Positions 29,100 to 38,549 of a stretch of 64,000 nt of DNA are shown here, in pieces. Every line of letters begins with the position of its first letter. Position 1 is the stretch's first letter. The notes beneath the pieces were generated by a model. The model was given only the letters and a program-made list of their open reading frames with translations, was not told where the DNA came from and made no database searches. This DNA comes from Lysobacterales bacterium (GTDB lineage: Bacteria > Pseudomonadota > Gammaproteobacteria > Nevskiales > Salinisphaeraceae), in contig PBAO01000015.1 of the NCBI GenBank assembly GCA_002715985.1, positions 50,519-114,518 on the forward strand, in the 5' to 3' direction. The position numbers and the translations under genes were made by a program.

Positions 29100-32000
29100 G
29101 TGAAGAAGAAGCGTTCCAAGGGGATGCAACCGGAGCCATTGGCGTCCGGTTTCGGGACAGAACTCAGGAGAACGGTCCGCCACGCCGGACTCGCGGCCTG
29201 CCTGGCCGCGACCAGCGGCTTGATGCTCAGTGCCTGCGACGCTGGCTCTGGCGGCGACAACGGCCGTACCCCGGCCGAACAGCAGGCGATCGAAGACGGG
29301 CCGATGGGCCTGGTGTTCAGCTATCCGTACAACGGCCAGCAAAACGTCACGCTGACCAGCCAGATCGCGTTTCGCACCCAGAGCGCTTTCGAAAACGATA
29401 TCGCCGATGCGATCGTCCTGCGCACCGCCTCTGGTGAAATCGCACCGGATCTGTCGATCAACGTGGTTCAGGACGATAATCAGCCCAACGTCTATCGTGT
29501 TCAGACGTCGCGGCCGCTGCGCGGCAACGTCACGTATCGTCTGGTCACCACCCGAGCCCTCCAGTCGGGGGATGTGCGTTATGACGCCGGCCAGACGTTG
29601 TTTCAGTTCACCACAGCTCCGACGCCCGGCGGCCCGTCGGACGGCGAATTCCGTGTGACGGAAGTCGCTCCCGGCGAAACCAATCCGGTCACGGGCCGGA
29701 CCTCGATCTTCGCGCAGTTCAATACCCTGCATATCTCGTTGTCCGAAACGATCGACCCGTCGAGCATAGTCGATGGTGAGACGTTTACCGTCACCGGCCC
29801 CGACGGCGATGATGTCGACGGCGCACTGATCGTATCCGGCCACGAAATCGCTTTCGACCCGGCCGATAACCTGGCGCCTGGCGACTACACGATCTCGTTG
29901 TCCGGCGACGTGCGTTCGGCGTTCGGCAAATCGCTCGAGCCGATGTCGGTCACCCGAACCGTGCTCGATTCCGGTGAAATCGTCCAGCAGAACCTGCTAG
30001 TCGATAACGATCAGGGCTTTGCCGGTGACGCCGACGATAGCCCGCTCGACGGCCTGATGGACAACCTGATCACGATTCGCACCCAATTGATCGGTGTGAA
30101 CCAGCAGCCGGCTCGCAACAAACCGACGCGCGGCGGGGTTCTGACCAACCTCAGCCAGCCCGGCATGCCCGGCTTTGGCGATGTGTTCCCGAACAGCATT
30201 CCGGCCGGCCAGATCATCGAGCTCAAGCCGTTGAGCGTCTCGCTCAACGGCGACGTCCCCACGCCGCTGCAGAGCGGGCCGATCCAGGTGCAGTTCGGTA
30301 CCGATGCGAATGTGTACCTGATGGCCAACGACTATCAGGACATCGCCACACCAACGGCGGTCCGTCTACGCTTCGACCTGAACAACACCACGTTGATTTC
30401 AGCCGCCCCCGGCACCCCGGAATATGTCGTTCAGGCCCTGGCCAATGGCGTGTTCAACCAGTCGGCGCTGAACATCCAGGCTTCGGGGCTGGCCATTCCG
30501 CAAGACAACGGCGACCTGGTGATCTCCACACTCGGCACCTTCCCGCTGACCGTTAACCGCAGCGACGATCTCACGATCGATTTCTCATTGACGCTGCGTC
30601 TGCCGGCCAGCGAGCAGGATCCGGTCCAGGCCGACACGATCGCCCCCTTCATCATCGCCCAGTCGCCAAGCGCCTGTCTGTATACTTTCGGCACGCCGGC
30701 GTATCGCCCGCTTTACGAGCAGCGTGGTTCCGCCCCGACGGTACTCCCGGAACAGGCCTGCGTACAGGTTCTGCAACAGGGCGGCGCTCTCAGCACGCCC
30801 TCGGGCATTAACGACTTCCAGATCGAGGCCAGCCCGGCGCTGACCTTCAGCGAGCCGCTGGACCCGTTGTCGGTGAACCGCCAGAGCATTCAGATCACCG
30901 GACCGGCCGGTAACGTGCCGGTCTCTTTCCAGCTCGACGGCTCCTCGGTGGTTCTGCGTCCGGATGATCTGCTTCAGCCCGACACCCAGTACACGATCAC
31001 TCTGGGCAGCGGGAGCGCGCTGCGCGACCTGGGCGGTAACGCGTTAGTGGCCAATCCGGCCGGCGGCCCCGGCCAGAGCATTCGTTTCACCACCGAACCC
31101 CTGGTCGACAACGATGCCCGTGAGGCTCCGGTGATCCTCGGCGAGCTGACACCCGGCGTGCCCTGTGCACTCGAAGGCGGCAACTTCATGAGTGGCGGCA
31201 ACACAGCCGGACGTTGCGTCGGCAGTGATTCGTCCGACACGACGGCAACGCAAGATGACGACGCCGACAGCATGGACGGCGGCATGGTGACCGCCGATTA
31301 CCCGGTGTTTCAGAATCCGAAGAACGTATCGATCAACCTCTCGTTCTCGAAATTCGTGCAACGCGATACCGTCGTCCTGGCCGATGGCTGCCTGACTCAG
31401 GGCAGCGGCGATGGCAACAGCAATGGTGATGCGACGCTCGCTCTCGAGCGTATCGATGCCAGCGGCCAGTGCATTGGCACCCCCGAGGCCTCGCTGGCGT
31501 TCTTGAACACTAACGACGAAACGACTCGCGGGGTCACGATTCGCCCGGTCGAGGAACTGGAAGAAGGCGCACGTTACTGGATCGTGGTGTGTGGCAACGA
31601 CAGCGACTCGAGCTGCGGTGCCACAGTCCTCGATACCGACGGACTGGCGTTGAACACGGATCCATATACCGGGACCGGAACGACGCCCGCCTCGCCGGAC
31701 GAGCAGGCTGCTGGCGGCCCGGACATCATCATGCCCTTTGATGCGATCGGCTATACCACGGACTTCTACGCCGACCAGTTCACGCTACCCTATACCGACA
31801 CCAACGGAAACGGCCAGTTCGACGATGCCAGCGGCAACGGCGTATACGATGACGGCGACGAGCGGCCACAACCCAGCAACCGTACGCTGGTCGATCTGTC
31901 GCTTGCCGGTAGTCAGATCGCCAACAGCGATGACATCGGCATGGCCAATGGCGGCGCCTTCCCGGCCTATCTGTCTCTGACCCGGCCCGTCGCCATCCGC

Positions 32001-32771
32001 AAGACCGTCGGCAACTGCGGCGCCCGGTTGGACAGCATCGTGAACGATGATGGCGAGAACGCCGTGGGCGATGTCCCGGATGACTGTATCCAGGTGTCGT
32101 TACTGCCGGGTGGCTTCAGTGCGCTGACCGGTATCGGGATTTCCGGGCCGGAAGCCGCTTCGGCAATCACCGGAACGCTCACCGACCTGGTCAACGATGG
32201 CGTTGTTGGTTTGACCACACCGCTTCAACAGATTCCGCTGGTCGGCCCTCTCCTTGACGGCGTCAACGGCACGCTTGGCGATCTGTTGGATGAGACCAGC
32301 GGATTGCTGGACGAGGTACTTGGGGGGCTTGCTGAAGGGTTGATCCCGGTCAACGGCGATCCGATCAATACAGGCCAGCTGCTGCTGCGCTTCCCGAACG
32401 ACACCGACGACGGTGCGGCCATGGACAGTGCCCAGTCCGGCTATATCGTTCCTCGTTGCGAAGGCACTCTGAACGGCCAGGATTACGAGTACGAGCCCTG
32501 CTTCACGGCATCGCTCAACCTCGTGGCCAATGCACCGGACGCACAGGGCTTGACGCTGAGCCAGCAGAGAATCGTGGTCAACGTCGTCGGCCCCGTGGCC
32601 TTCGAGCAGAACGGTCGTCTGGTCATTTCGCTGAACAACGTCAATACGTTCAGCCTGCAGGCCACGGCTCTGGGGCTTCTGCCCGCGAGCGCCGAAATCC
32701 GTCCGGGTCGGCTGAATTTCCAGCTCACCGGCAACGAAATCCACGGTGGCCGTGCCTTCCCGGAGCGCTAA
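29100..32771 (+). CDS. Large Ig-like domain-containing putative lipoprotein of unknown function
   Basis: 1223 aa; LAATSGLMLSACDAG lipobox-like N-terminus; repeated Big_5-like segments (ALTFSEPLDPLSVNRQSIQITGPAGNVPVSFQLDGSSVVLRPDDLLQPDTQYTITLGS); acidic; DTNGNGQFDDASGNGVYDDGDE Ca-loop-like motif. Confidence 0.85.
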   Translation: MKKKRSKGMQPEPLASGFGTELRRTVRHAGLAACLAATSGLMLSACDAGSGGDNGRTPAEQQAIEDGPMGLVFSYPYNGQQNVTLTSQIAFRTQSAFENDIADAIVLRTASGEIAPDLSINVVQDDNQPNVYRVQTSRPLRGNVTYRLVTTRALQSGDVRYDAGQTLFQFTTAPTPGGPSDGEFRVTEVAPGETNPVTGRTSIFAQFNTLHISLSETIDPSSIVDGETFTVTGPDGDDVDGALIVSGHEIAFDPADNLAPGDYTISLSGDVRSAFGKSLEPMSVTRTVLDSGEIVQQNLLVDNDQGFAGDADDSPLDGLMDNLITIRTQLIGVNQQPARNKPTRGGVLTNLSQPGMPGFGDVFPNSIPAGQIIELKPLSVSLNGDVPTPLQSGPIQVQFGTDANVYLMANDYQDIATPTAVRLRFDLNNTTLISAAPGTPEYVVQALANGVFNQSALNIQASGLAIPQDNGDLVISTLGTFPLTVNRSDDLTIDFSLTLRLPASEQDPVQADTIAPFIIAQSPSACLYTFGTPAYRPLYEQRGSAPTVLPEQACVQVLQQGGALSTPSGINDFQIEASPALTFSEPLDPLSVNRQSIQITGPAGNVPVSFQLDGSSVVLRPDDLLQPDTQYTITLGSGSALRDLGGNALVANPAGGPGQSIRFTTEPLVDNDAREAPVILGELTPGVPCALEGGNFMSGGNTAGRCVGSDSSDTTATQDDDADSMDGGMVTADYPVFQNPKNVSINLSFSKFVQRDTVVLADGCLTQGSGDGNSNGDATLALERIDASGQCIGTPEASLAFLNTNDETTRGVTIRPVEELEEGARYWIVVCGNDSDSSCGATVLDTDGLALNTDPYTGTGTTPASPDEQAAGGPDIIMPFDAIGYTTDFYADQFTLPYTDTNGNGQFDDASGNGVYDDGDERPQPSNRTLVDLSLAGSQIANSDDIGMANGGAFPAYLSLTRPVAIRKTVGNCGARLDSIVNDDGENAVGDVPDDCIQVSLLPGGFSALTGIGISGPEAASAITGTLTDLVNDGVVGLTTPLQQIPLVGPLLDGVNGTLGDLLDETSGLLDEVLGGLAEGLIPVNGDPINTGQLLLRFPNDTDDGAAMDSAQSGYIVPRCEGTLNGQDYEYEPCFTASLNLVANAPDAQGLTLSQQRIVVNVVGPVAFEQNGRLVISLNNVNTFSLQATALGLLPASAEIRPGRLNFQLTGNEIHGGRAFPER

Positions 32772-32806
32772 ACCGTGACGACATGATTCATCGGCAACGG
32801 TGAGTC

Positions 32807-32841
32807 GGCCCCGGTCATCCGTTCGATGATCGGGGCTTTTT
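32807..32841 (+). terminator. Intrinsic terminator downstream of the Ig-like lipoprotein gene
   Basis: 12-bp stem GCCCCGGTCATC / GATGATCGGGGC (one G-T wobble) followed by TTTTTATT. Confidence 0.88.
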
Positions 32842-33256
32842 ATTGGGCGCAGGCCGGCCCGCCGAGCCAGGCCCCGATCGAACAGCACCAATCAATCAGC
32901 CGGCCCCGGGCGCAGGGGCGGTTTCGAGGATCTCGACCGACTCGCGTACTTGTATGACAGCACGGTGTCGAGCCCGGCGTCGCCGAGCAGCTACCCTGGC
33001 GTCTTCACGAGGCGGGTAATGGGGGTGGCCCGACGAGACGTATCACGCCTCACACGGCAAGAACGAGTCAGAACGCAGGCCAGGCGCCATGATGGACACC
33101 GTGTCGCGGCCGCTTGGCTGGTGCCCCCGCGCTTGCCTGCCAGGCGACCCGACCCCGTTCGGGATGGAGGCGTCACATCGATCGTAGCCGCACCGCCCGG
33201 GGCCACGCCCCCGGCGGCCATACATCATCGCCGGCGCCTCGCAATGACGATAGACG

Positions 33257-33811
33257 CTAGCCGGTCTGGGCCAGAATCTGCATGGCCAGCTCGCGCACCG
33301 CGTTCGACATGGCGCGGCCGATGACCTCGGCGTTATCGCTCGACCCCGCCGGCAACGATTCTCTGATCAGAGCCGTATCACGCGCCACGGTGGTATCGGC
33401 ACTGTCGGTGACCCGCCACTGTGCCGCCAGCACCAAGGTGCCGCCCGGTTGCGGCTCAAACGTTGAGACATCGACATGGACGTCGTAGGGCTTGTTGCGC
33501 CCTTGCACGAGTTTCTCGTCGATGGTCTCTTGCAGAAGACGCGTCATGGCCACGGGCAAGCGGATCGCCCATTTGGCATTGGGCAATTCCGACAGGACAT
33601 GGGCATCGCTTCGGATCTGGAGATGATAGTTGTCCAGATATTCGGGCACCTGGACCCGCATGACATGCCAGTCGCTGGGCCGGGCCGGCAGGCGCTCGGT
33701 CTGCGGCGGCGACAGCGTTATACGCTTGAGCGGCGCCACGCCGCCGCAGCCGGCCAGCAGACCGCCGGAGACCAGGATCATGCCGGCCCATTGTAGCGTT
33801 GCGTGTTTCAT
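33257..33811 (-). CDS. ABC-type transport auxiliary lipoprotein (PqiC/YmbA-like)
   Basis: Lipobox VSGGLLAGCGG; MRVQVPEYLDNYHLQIRSDAHVLSELPNAKWAIRLPVAMTRLLQETI; last gene of an MCE operon. Confidence 0.85.
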   Translation of the reverse strand: MKHATLQWAGMILVSGGLLAGCGGVAPLKRITLSPPQTERLPARPSDWHVMRVQVPEYLDNYHLQIRSDAHVLSELPNAKWAIRLPVAMTRLLQETIDEKLVQGRNKPYDVHVDVSTFEPQPGGTLVLAAQWRVTDSADTTVARDTALIRESLPAGSSDNAEVIGRAMSNAVRELAMQILAQTG

Positions 33812-34794
33812 CAGCGGCCATCGCCTCCGTAGAGCAGCGCATGCGGATTGCGCTCGAGTGTTTCAGCGAAACGACGAATCGATGACGCCGCCGCCGCCAG
33901 ATCACGCAGGGTGCTCTCGACATCCTGACGGGTGCCGGAATCGGGATCGGTGACCTGCTGAATCTGTCTGGATAGTTCCGCCAGGCTATCGCTGGTCGCC
34001 TGCACGTTGTTGAGCACCTGAGTGATCTGTTCGTCGCGTGAATCGATCTGCTTGGTCGCCGTTTCGCTGAGCCGCTCGACGCTGGCCAGCGTCTGCTGCA
34101 GCTGTTCGTTGTTCTGATTCACCGCTTTTGTCACCGCACTCAGCGTATCGTCGGTGTTTTCGGTGGTCTGCTTGATCGCGGGCGTGAGCGTGGTGACAGC
34201 GCTGTCAACGTCTTCGGCCAGCGTCACCATGGTCTTCAAGGCATGGTCGATACGGTCGAGGGTCTGTTTCCAGGGCAGCTGCGCCACCGTGTCCTTGAGC
34301 TGATCGAGCTGAGACGGTACGGCGGGAATTTCCGGCACATCCAGCTTCGAGGGATCGACCACGAAGTTGGCGGGCTCATCGGGCTGGAAATCCAGATTCA
34401 CTGCGAGCTGTGAAGTGACATAGCTGTATATGACCAACTGAGCGCGCAGACCGCGATCGACCATCGATTCGATCGACATGTCGCTGTCGGCGCGCTCACC
34501 GTCGAGCATGGTCATATTGTCGCCGCTCATGTCCACGGTGACCGCGATGCGCGCGCCCTCCCCCTGGCCGGCCAAACGCAGCTGGACTTTCTTGACCGTG
34601 CCGACCTGCACACCGCGGAACAACACACGCGAGCCGTTGGTCAGCCCGAGCACGGACTGATCGAAAAAGATGATCGCCTGACGATCCTGGCGCAGCAGCC
34701 CGGTATTGCCGAACGCGAGAATCCCGACCGCGATGAGTGCCAACGCGCCCAGAAGAAACGCGCCGATGATCGTATAGTTGCGATTACTCGCCAT
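33811..34794 (-). CDS. MlaD family (MCE domain) protein
   Basis: N-terminal TM, FFDQSVLGLTNGSRVLFRGVQVGTVKKVQL (MCE); long coiled-coil-like C-terminal region. Confidence 0.93.
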   Translation of the reverse strand: MASNRNYTIIGAFLLGALALIAVGILAFGNTGLLRQDRQAIIFFDQSVLGLTNGSRVLFRGVQVGTVKKVQLRLAGQGEGARIAVTVDMSGDNMTMLDGERADSDMSIESMVDRGLRAQLVIYSYVTSQLAVNLDFQPDEPANFVVDPSKLDVPEIPAVPSQLDQLKDTVAQLPWKQTLDRIDHALKTMVTLAEDVDSAVTTLTPAIKQTTENTDDTLSAVTKAVNQNNEQLQQTLASVERLSETATKQIDSRDEQITQVLNNVQATSDSLAELSRQIQQVTDPDSGTRQDVESTLRDLAAAASSIRRFAETLERNPHALLYGGDGR

Positions 34795-34809
34795 GCGTCA
34801 CACGCTGCG

Positions 34810-35604
34810 TCATATCGATTCTGTCTCCTCGGCCTCGATGGGTTCGCGTTTTAGAAAAGCTCGTACCCGGTCCGGGCCCTGCTCGACGAGCCGGTGCGGG
34901 TCGCCGTGGGCGATCGCTGTCTTCGAATGGTTGTCGAGATAGATACTATCGTCGGCGATGGTGAAAATACTCGGCAACTCGTGCGTGACCGCGATGACCG
35001 ATAGTTTGAGCGCATCCCGCAGCCGCATGATCAATGCATCCAGGCGCTGTGAGGTGATCGGGTCGAGCCCCGCACTGGGCTCGTCCAGAAACAGATAATC
35101 GGGATCCAGCGCGATCGCCCGGGCCAGCCCGGCCCGCTTCTGCATGCCGCCCGACAGTTCGCTGGGCATGCGTGACTGCTGTCCGGCAAGCCCTACGAGC
35201 GCCAGCTTGAAGGCCACCTGATCGGCGATTTCACCGGCGCCCATCTTGGTGTGCAGCTGCATCGGCAGTGCGACGTTCTCGCCCACCGTCATCGACGACC
35301 AGAGTGCTGTGGATTGGAACAACACCCCGATGCGTCGCTGCAGCGCGGCCCGTTCGAGGCGATCGTCGGTCACCAGCCGCATGCCGTCGAACACGATATC
35401 GCCCTGATCGGCCCGTGCCAGATCGATCATGTGTCGAAGCAGCGTGCTTTTGCCACAGCCCGACACGCCCATGATCACGAAGATCGAGGCCGGGTGAATC
35501 GCGAACGATAGCGCCTCTTGCACCAGTGTATCGCCAAAAGCCAGACGCAGATCGCGCACGACGATACCGCGCTCGAGGTTCTGATTATCGGAGAGCTCGG
35601 CCAT
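34810..35604 (-). CDS. ABC transporter ATP-binding protein (MlaF-like)
   Basis: VIMGVSGCGKSTLLRHM Walker A, LSGGMQKRAGLARAIALDPDYLFLDEPSAGLDP signature/Walker B. Confidence 0.94.
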   Translation of the reverse strand: MAELSDNQNLERGIVVRDLRLAFGDTLVQEALSFAIHPASIFVIMGVSGCGKSTLLRHMIDLARADQGDIVFDGMRLVTDDRLERAALQRRIGVLFQSTALWSSMTVGENVALPMQLHTKMGAGEIADQVAFKLALVGLAGQQSRMPSELSGGMQKRAGLARAIALDPDYLFLDEPSAGLDPITSQRLDALIMRLRDALKLSVIAVTHELPSIFTIADDSIYLDNHSKTAIAHGDPHRLVEQGPDRVRAFLKREPIEAEETESI

Positions 35605-35615
35605 AACGGAGCGGC

Positions 35616-36764
35616 TTAAATGCCCAGCGCGTTCGTACAGAGCGCGGCCACGGCATCGATGGAGATGATCCCGATGATACAGACAACCACCGTTCGTGTT
35701 GCCGCGCGCCCGACTTCGGCCGCGTTGCGTCCGGCGTTCAGCCCGATATAACAGCTGCTCAGGGCGATGAGCACGCCGAATGCAATGGATTTGACGAAGC
35801 CGATCACGAATTCGGACACGCTCATCGCATCCTGCAAGCGCTCGACGAAGGCCATCGGCGGCGTGCCGAGCACGATATGGGCCACGATCATGCCGCCAAC
35901 GATAGCCAACGTGGCCCCGTAGAGAAACAGCAGCGGCATCATCAGCGAAAGTGCCGCCAAACGCGGCAAGGCCAGAAACTCGAACGGCGAGACGCCGATC
36001 ATGCGCAGAGCATCGATCTCTTCGTTGGATTCCATGGTCGCCAGATGCGCGGCGAACGTGGCCCCGATACGCCCGGCCATGATGAATGCCGTCATGATCG
36101 CCGCCATTTCTCGTGCCGAGGCAATCCCCACGAGATCGGCCAGATACATGCCGGCGCCGAATGTCTGAAGCTGAACAGCGCCGATGAAACCGAGTACGGC
36201 CCCGATCAGAATATTGACCACCGTGACCACCGGCAGCGACGCGGCCCCGGTCTCGCGAACCAGCTCCACGAAATCCCGCCAGCGCGTCTGTGCCCGGCCG
36301 GATATCAGCGCTGGCGTGAGCGCCAGGGCATGACCCACGAGATTCGCGGTGTTGCGCGCGGTGTTGGCCTGCCCTCCCGCGCGGCGGCCCACCCGGGCCA
36401 GCAGCCCCGGCCGCCGAGGCTGTTCGGTGGCTGTCGGCGTCGGGCTTGCCAGCGCGATGAGTGCCGAGACATCACTCGGCAGATCGCGTGTTTCCAGCGA
36501 TACATCGACCTCGCCGAGCGCCTGACTCAACGCATGAACAAAAGCCGCGACGCGCGGGTGCGCATTATCAAGCGCCGCACCATCGACCACCACACGCGAC
36601 TGGTCACCCGTATCGAGCGTATCGGCCACGTGCGCGGCCGATGGCGGACGCACGGCACGGCCCCAGTCGCCCGACAGATGAACCACCGGCGTACCCGACT
36701 CGGTCTCGACGGCAATCAGCCTGGACGTCGTTTCCCGCACGCTCACGATAAACGCCGCCGGCAC
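35616..36764 (-). CDS. MlaE family ABC permease with N-terminal STAS-like domain
   Basis: GVSPFEFLALPRLAALSLMMPLLFLYG, GRIGATFAAHLATMESNEEIDALRM; N-terminal ~110 aa GTPVVHLSGDW...VVVDGAALDNAHPRVAAFVHAL resembles MlaB/STAS. Confidence 0.92.
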   Translation of the reverse strand: MPAAFIVSVRETTSRLIAVETESGTPVVHLSGDWGRAVRPPSAAHVADTLDTGDQSRVVVDGAALDNAHPRVAAFVHALSQALGEVDVSLETRDLPSDVSALIALASPTPTATEQPRRPGLLARVGRRAGGQANTARNTANLVGHALALTPALISGRAQTRWRDFVELVRETGAASLPVVTVVNILIGAVLGFIGAVQLQTFGAGMYLADLVGIASAREMAAIMTAFIMAGRIGATFAAHLATMESNEEIDALRMIGVSPFEFLALPRLAALSLMMPLLFLYGATLAIVGGMIVAHIVLGTPPMAFVERLQDAMSVSEFVIGFVKSIAFGVLIALSSCYIGLNAGRNAAEVGRAATRTVVVCIIGIISIDAVAALCTNALGI

Positions 36765-36926
36765 CGATCACCGATATGGCCAGGCATCACGGGCGAACCG
36801 GTCCGGACGTGGGCAGGACTGAATCTCACGCAAAACGAGCGATTGCCGATCATGCCGCGCAGCTTAACCCAGCCGGCCCGGACGTGCCCGGCCGGGCCAG
36901 ACAACGAGCAAGAAGGCCCAGCCCGA

Positions 36927-38549
36927 TTACGGATCGTTGCCCGGAATCGGCGCGTTGGCGGTGGCCGCACCGGCGCCGTCTTTCTCGCCGGGCACCGGCT
37001 CGTAGTCGTTGGCCACTTCCTGTAGCGCCGGATCCAGCGAATCGGACTGCTGTGTCCAGCCGCCTCCCAGCGCCTTGTACAGATCGGCCGTGGCTGTAAA
37101 GCGCGAGGCGATCGCATCGGCCAGCTCCAGCTGGCTGGAGAACAGGTTGCGCTGTGCATCGAGCACGTCGAAGAAATCGGTACGACCGACCTGATAACGC
37201 AGCCGGGCCAGACGCAGCGTCTCGCGATAGCTTTCGACCTGATCCTGAATGGCCAGATAGCGCTGGCGGCTGTACTTGACCGCCTGAAGGGCATTCTCGA
37301 CTTCCTGGAAGGCTTGCCGCACGGCCTGGCGATACTGAATCTCGGCCTGTGCCTTCTGTGCCTTGGAGCTTCGATACTGGGCGTTGATTCGGCCGAAATC
37401 CAGAATCGGCGCGGTGATCGAGCCGCTGATGCGTTGCAGCTCCGAGTAAGGCTCGAACAGATCCGAAACATCCAGAGCCTGGGTCCCCAGACCTGCGCTC
37501 AGGTTGAGCGTCGGGAAGAAACGGGCCTTGGCGACGCCGACATTGGCATTGGCCGCGATAAGCGAGGCTTCCGCGGCACGAATGTCCGGGCGACGCTCGA
37601 TCAGCGACGACGGCAGCACGACCGGCAGATCGGTCGGCAATGTCAGATCCTCGAAATCGCCGTCGGGCACCGTCGTGGTGTTCATGATCTGGCGCGGCGT
37701 CTTGCCGGTCAGGATCGCCAGCGAGGTCTGGAGCCGGTCAGCCTGTTGCTCCAGCGGCGGCAACTGGGCCCGTGCCGATTGCAACAGTGACTTCGTCTGC
37801 AGCAGGACCAGCTTGTTGATCGCGCCGAATTCATAGCGCTTCTTGTCCAGCCGGTAGCCCTGGAGTCGTGTCTTGATCGTCTCCTTGGTCACCGCGATCT
37901 GTCGCTGGAAGGAGCGCAACGACATATAGTTGGTCACCACATCCGAGACCACCATCAGACGCAGGGAATCCTGGGTGTAGGCCGAGCTCAACAGCTGAGC
38001 GCGCGCCTGCTCTGCCGAGCGACGCAGCGCGCCCCAGAGATCGAACTCGTAGTTCAGCGTCCCGGTGACGGAAAAGAAATTGAAGCGCTGAACCTGGTTG
38101 CCGCCGCCACCGCCGGCGCCACCGCCGACGTTGTTACTGCTATTACCGCCGGCAGAACCGCCGCTCGTGCCGGCGCCCCCCAAGCCACTAGCGCCGCCGC
38201 CGCTGGCAAAGCCACCCACGCCCGTGCGCTGTCGCTGTGCCTGGGCCTGACCCTCGACCGACGGATACAGCTGGGCGTTCTGAAAACCCAGCTCGGCCCG
38301 GGCCTGGCGGATACGCTGGAACTGCAGCGCAATCTGCAGGTTCGAATCCAGAGCCTGGTCGATCAGCTTGTTGAGCGTGGGGTCATGATAGCGCGTCCAC
38401 CAGTAAGCCAGCTCTTGTTGCTGCTGTTGTGAAAGCAGCGTCGAGTCGAACCGGGATTCCGGCAGGTCGAGATCCGGACGTTCATAGTCCGGCCCGACTG
38501 CACAACCGGCCAGCAGGACGACAGCACCGAGGATCAGCGCACTACGCAT
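36927..38549 (-). CDS. Efflux RND transporter outer-membrane lipoprotein (OprM/NodT family)
   Basis: Start MRSALILGAVVLLAGCAVGPDYERPDL (lipobox), TLNKLIDQALDSNLQIALQFQRIRQARAELG, RRPDIRAAEASLIAANANVGVAKARFFPTLNLSAG. Confidence 0.95.
   Translation of the reverse strand: MRSALILGAVVLLAGCAVGPDYERPDLDLPESRFDSTLLSQQQQQELAYWWTRYHDPTLNKLIDQALDSNLQIALQFQRIRQARAELGFQNAQLYPSVEGQAQAQRQRTGVGGFASGGGASGLGGAGTSGGSAGGNSSNNVGGGAGGGGGNQVQRFNFFSVTGTLNYEFDLWGALRRSAEQARAQLLSSAYTQDSLRLMVVSDVVTNYMSLRSFQRQIAVTKETIKTRLQGYRLDKKRYEFGAINKLVLLQTKSLLQSARAQLPPLEQQADRLQTSLAILTGKTPRQIMNTTTVPDGDFEDLTLPTDLPVVLPSSLIERRPDIRAAEASLIAANANVGVAKARFFPTLNLSAGLGTQALDVSDLFEPYSELQRISGSITAPILDFGRINAQYRSSKAQKAQAEIQYRQAVRQAFQEVENALQAVKYSRQRYLAIQDQVESYRETLRLARLRYQVGRTDFFDVLDAQRNLFSSQLELADAIASRFTATADLYKALGGGWTQQSDSLDPALQEVANDYEPVPGEKDGAGAATANAPIPGNDP

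Noticed and set aside
38093-38230. Gly/Ser-rich repetitive stretch inside the outer-membrane efflux gene (GGGASGLGGAGTSGGSAGGNSSNNVGGGAGGGGGN)
   Set aside because: Low-complexity insertion in a loop of an otherwise normal OprM-family protein; likely slippage-prone linker rather than a separate element.
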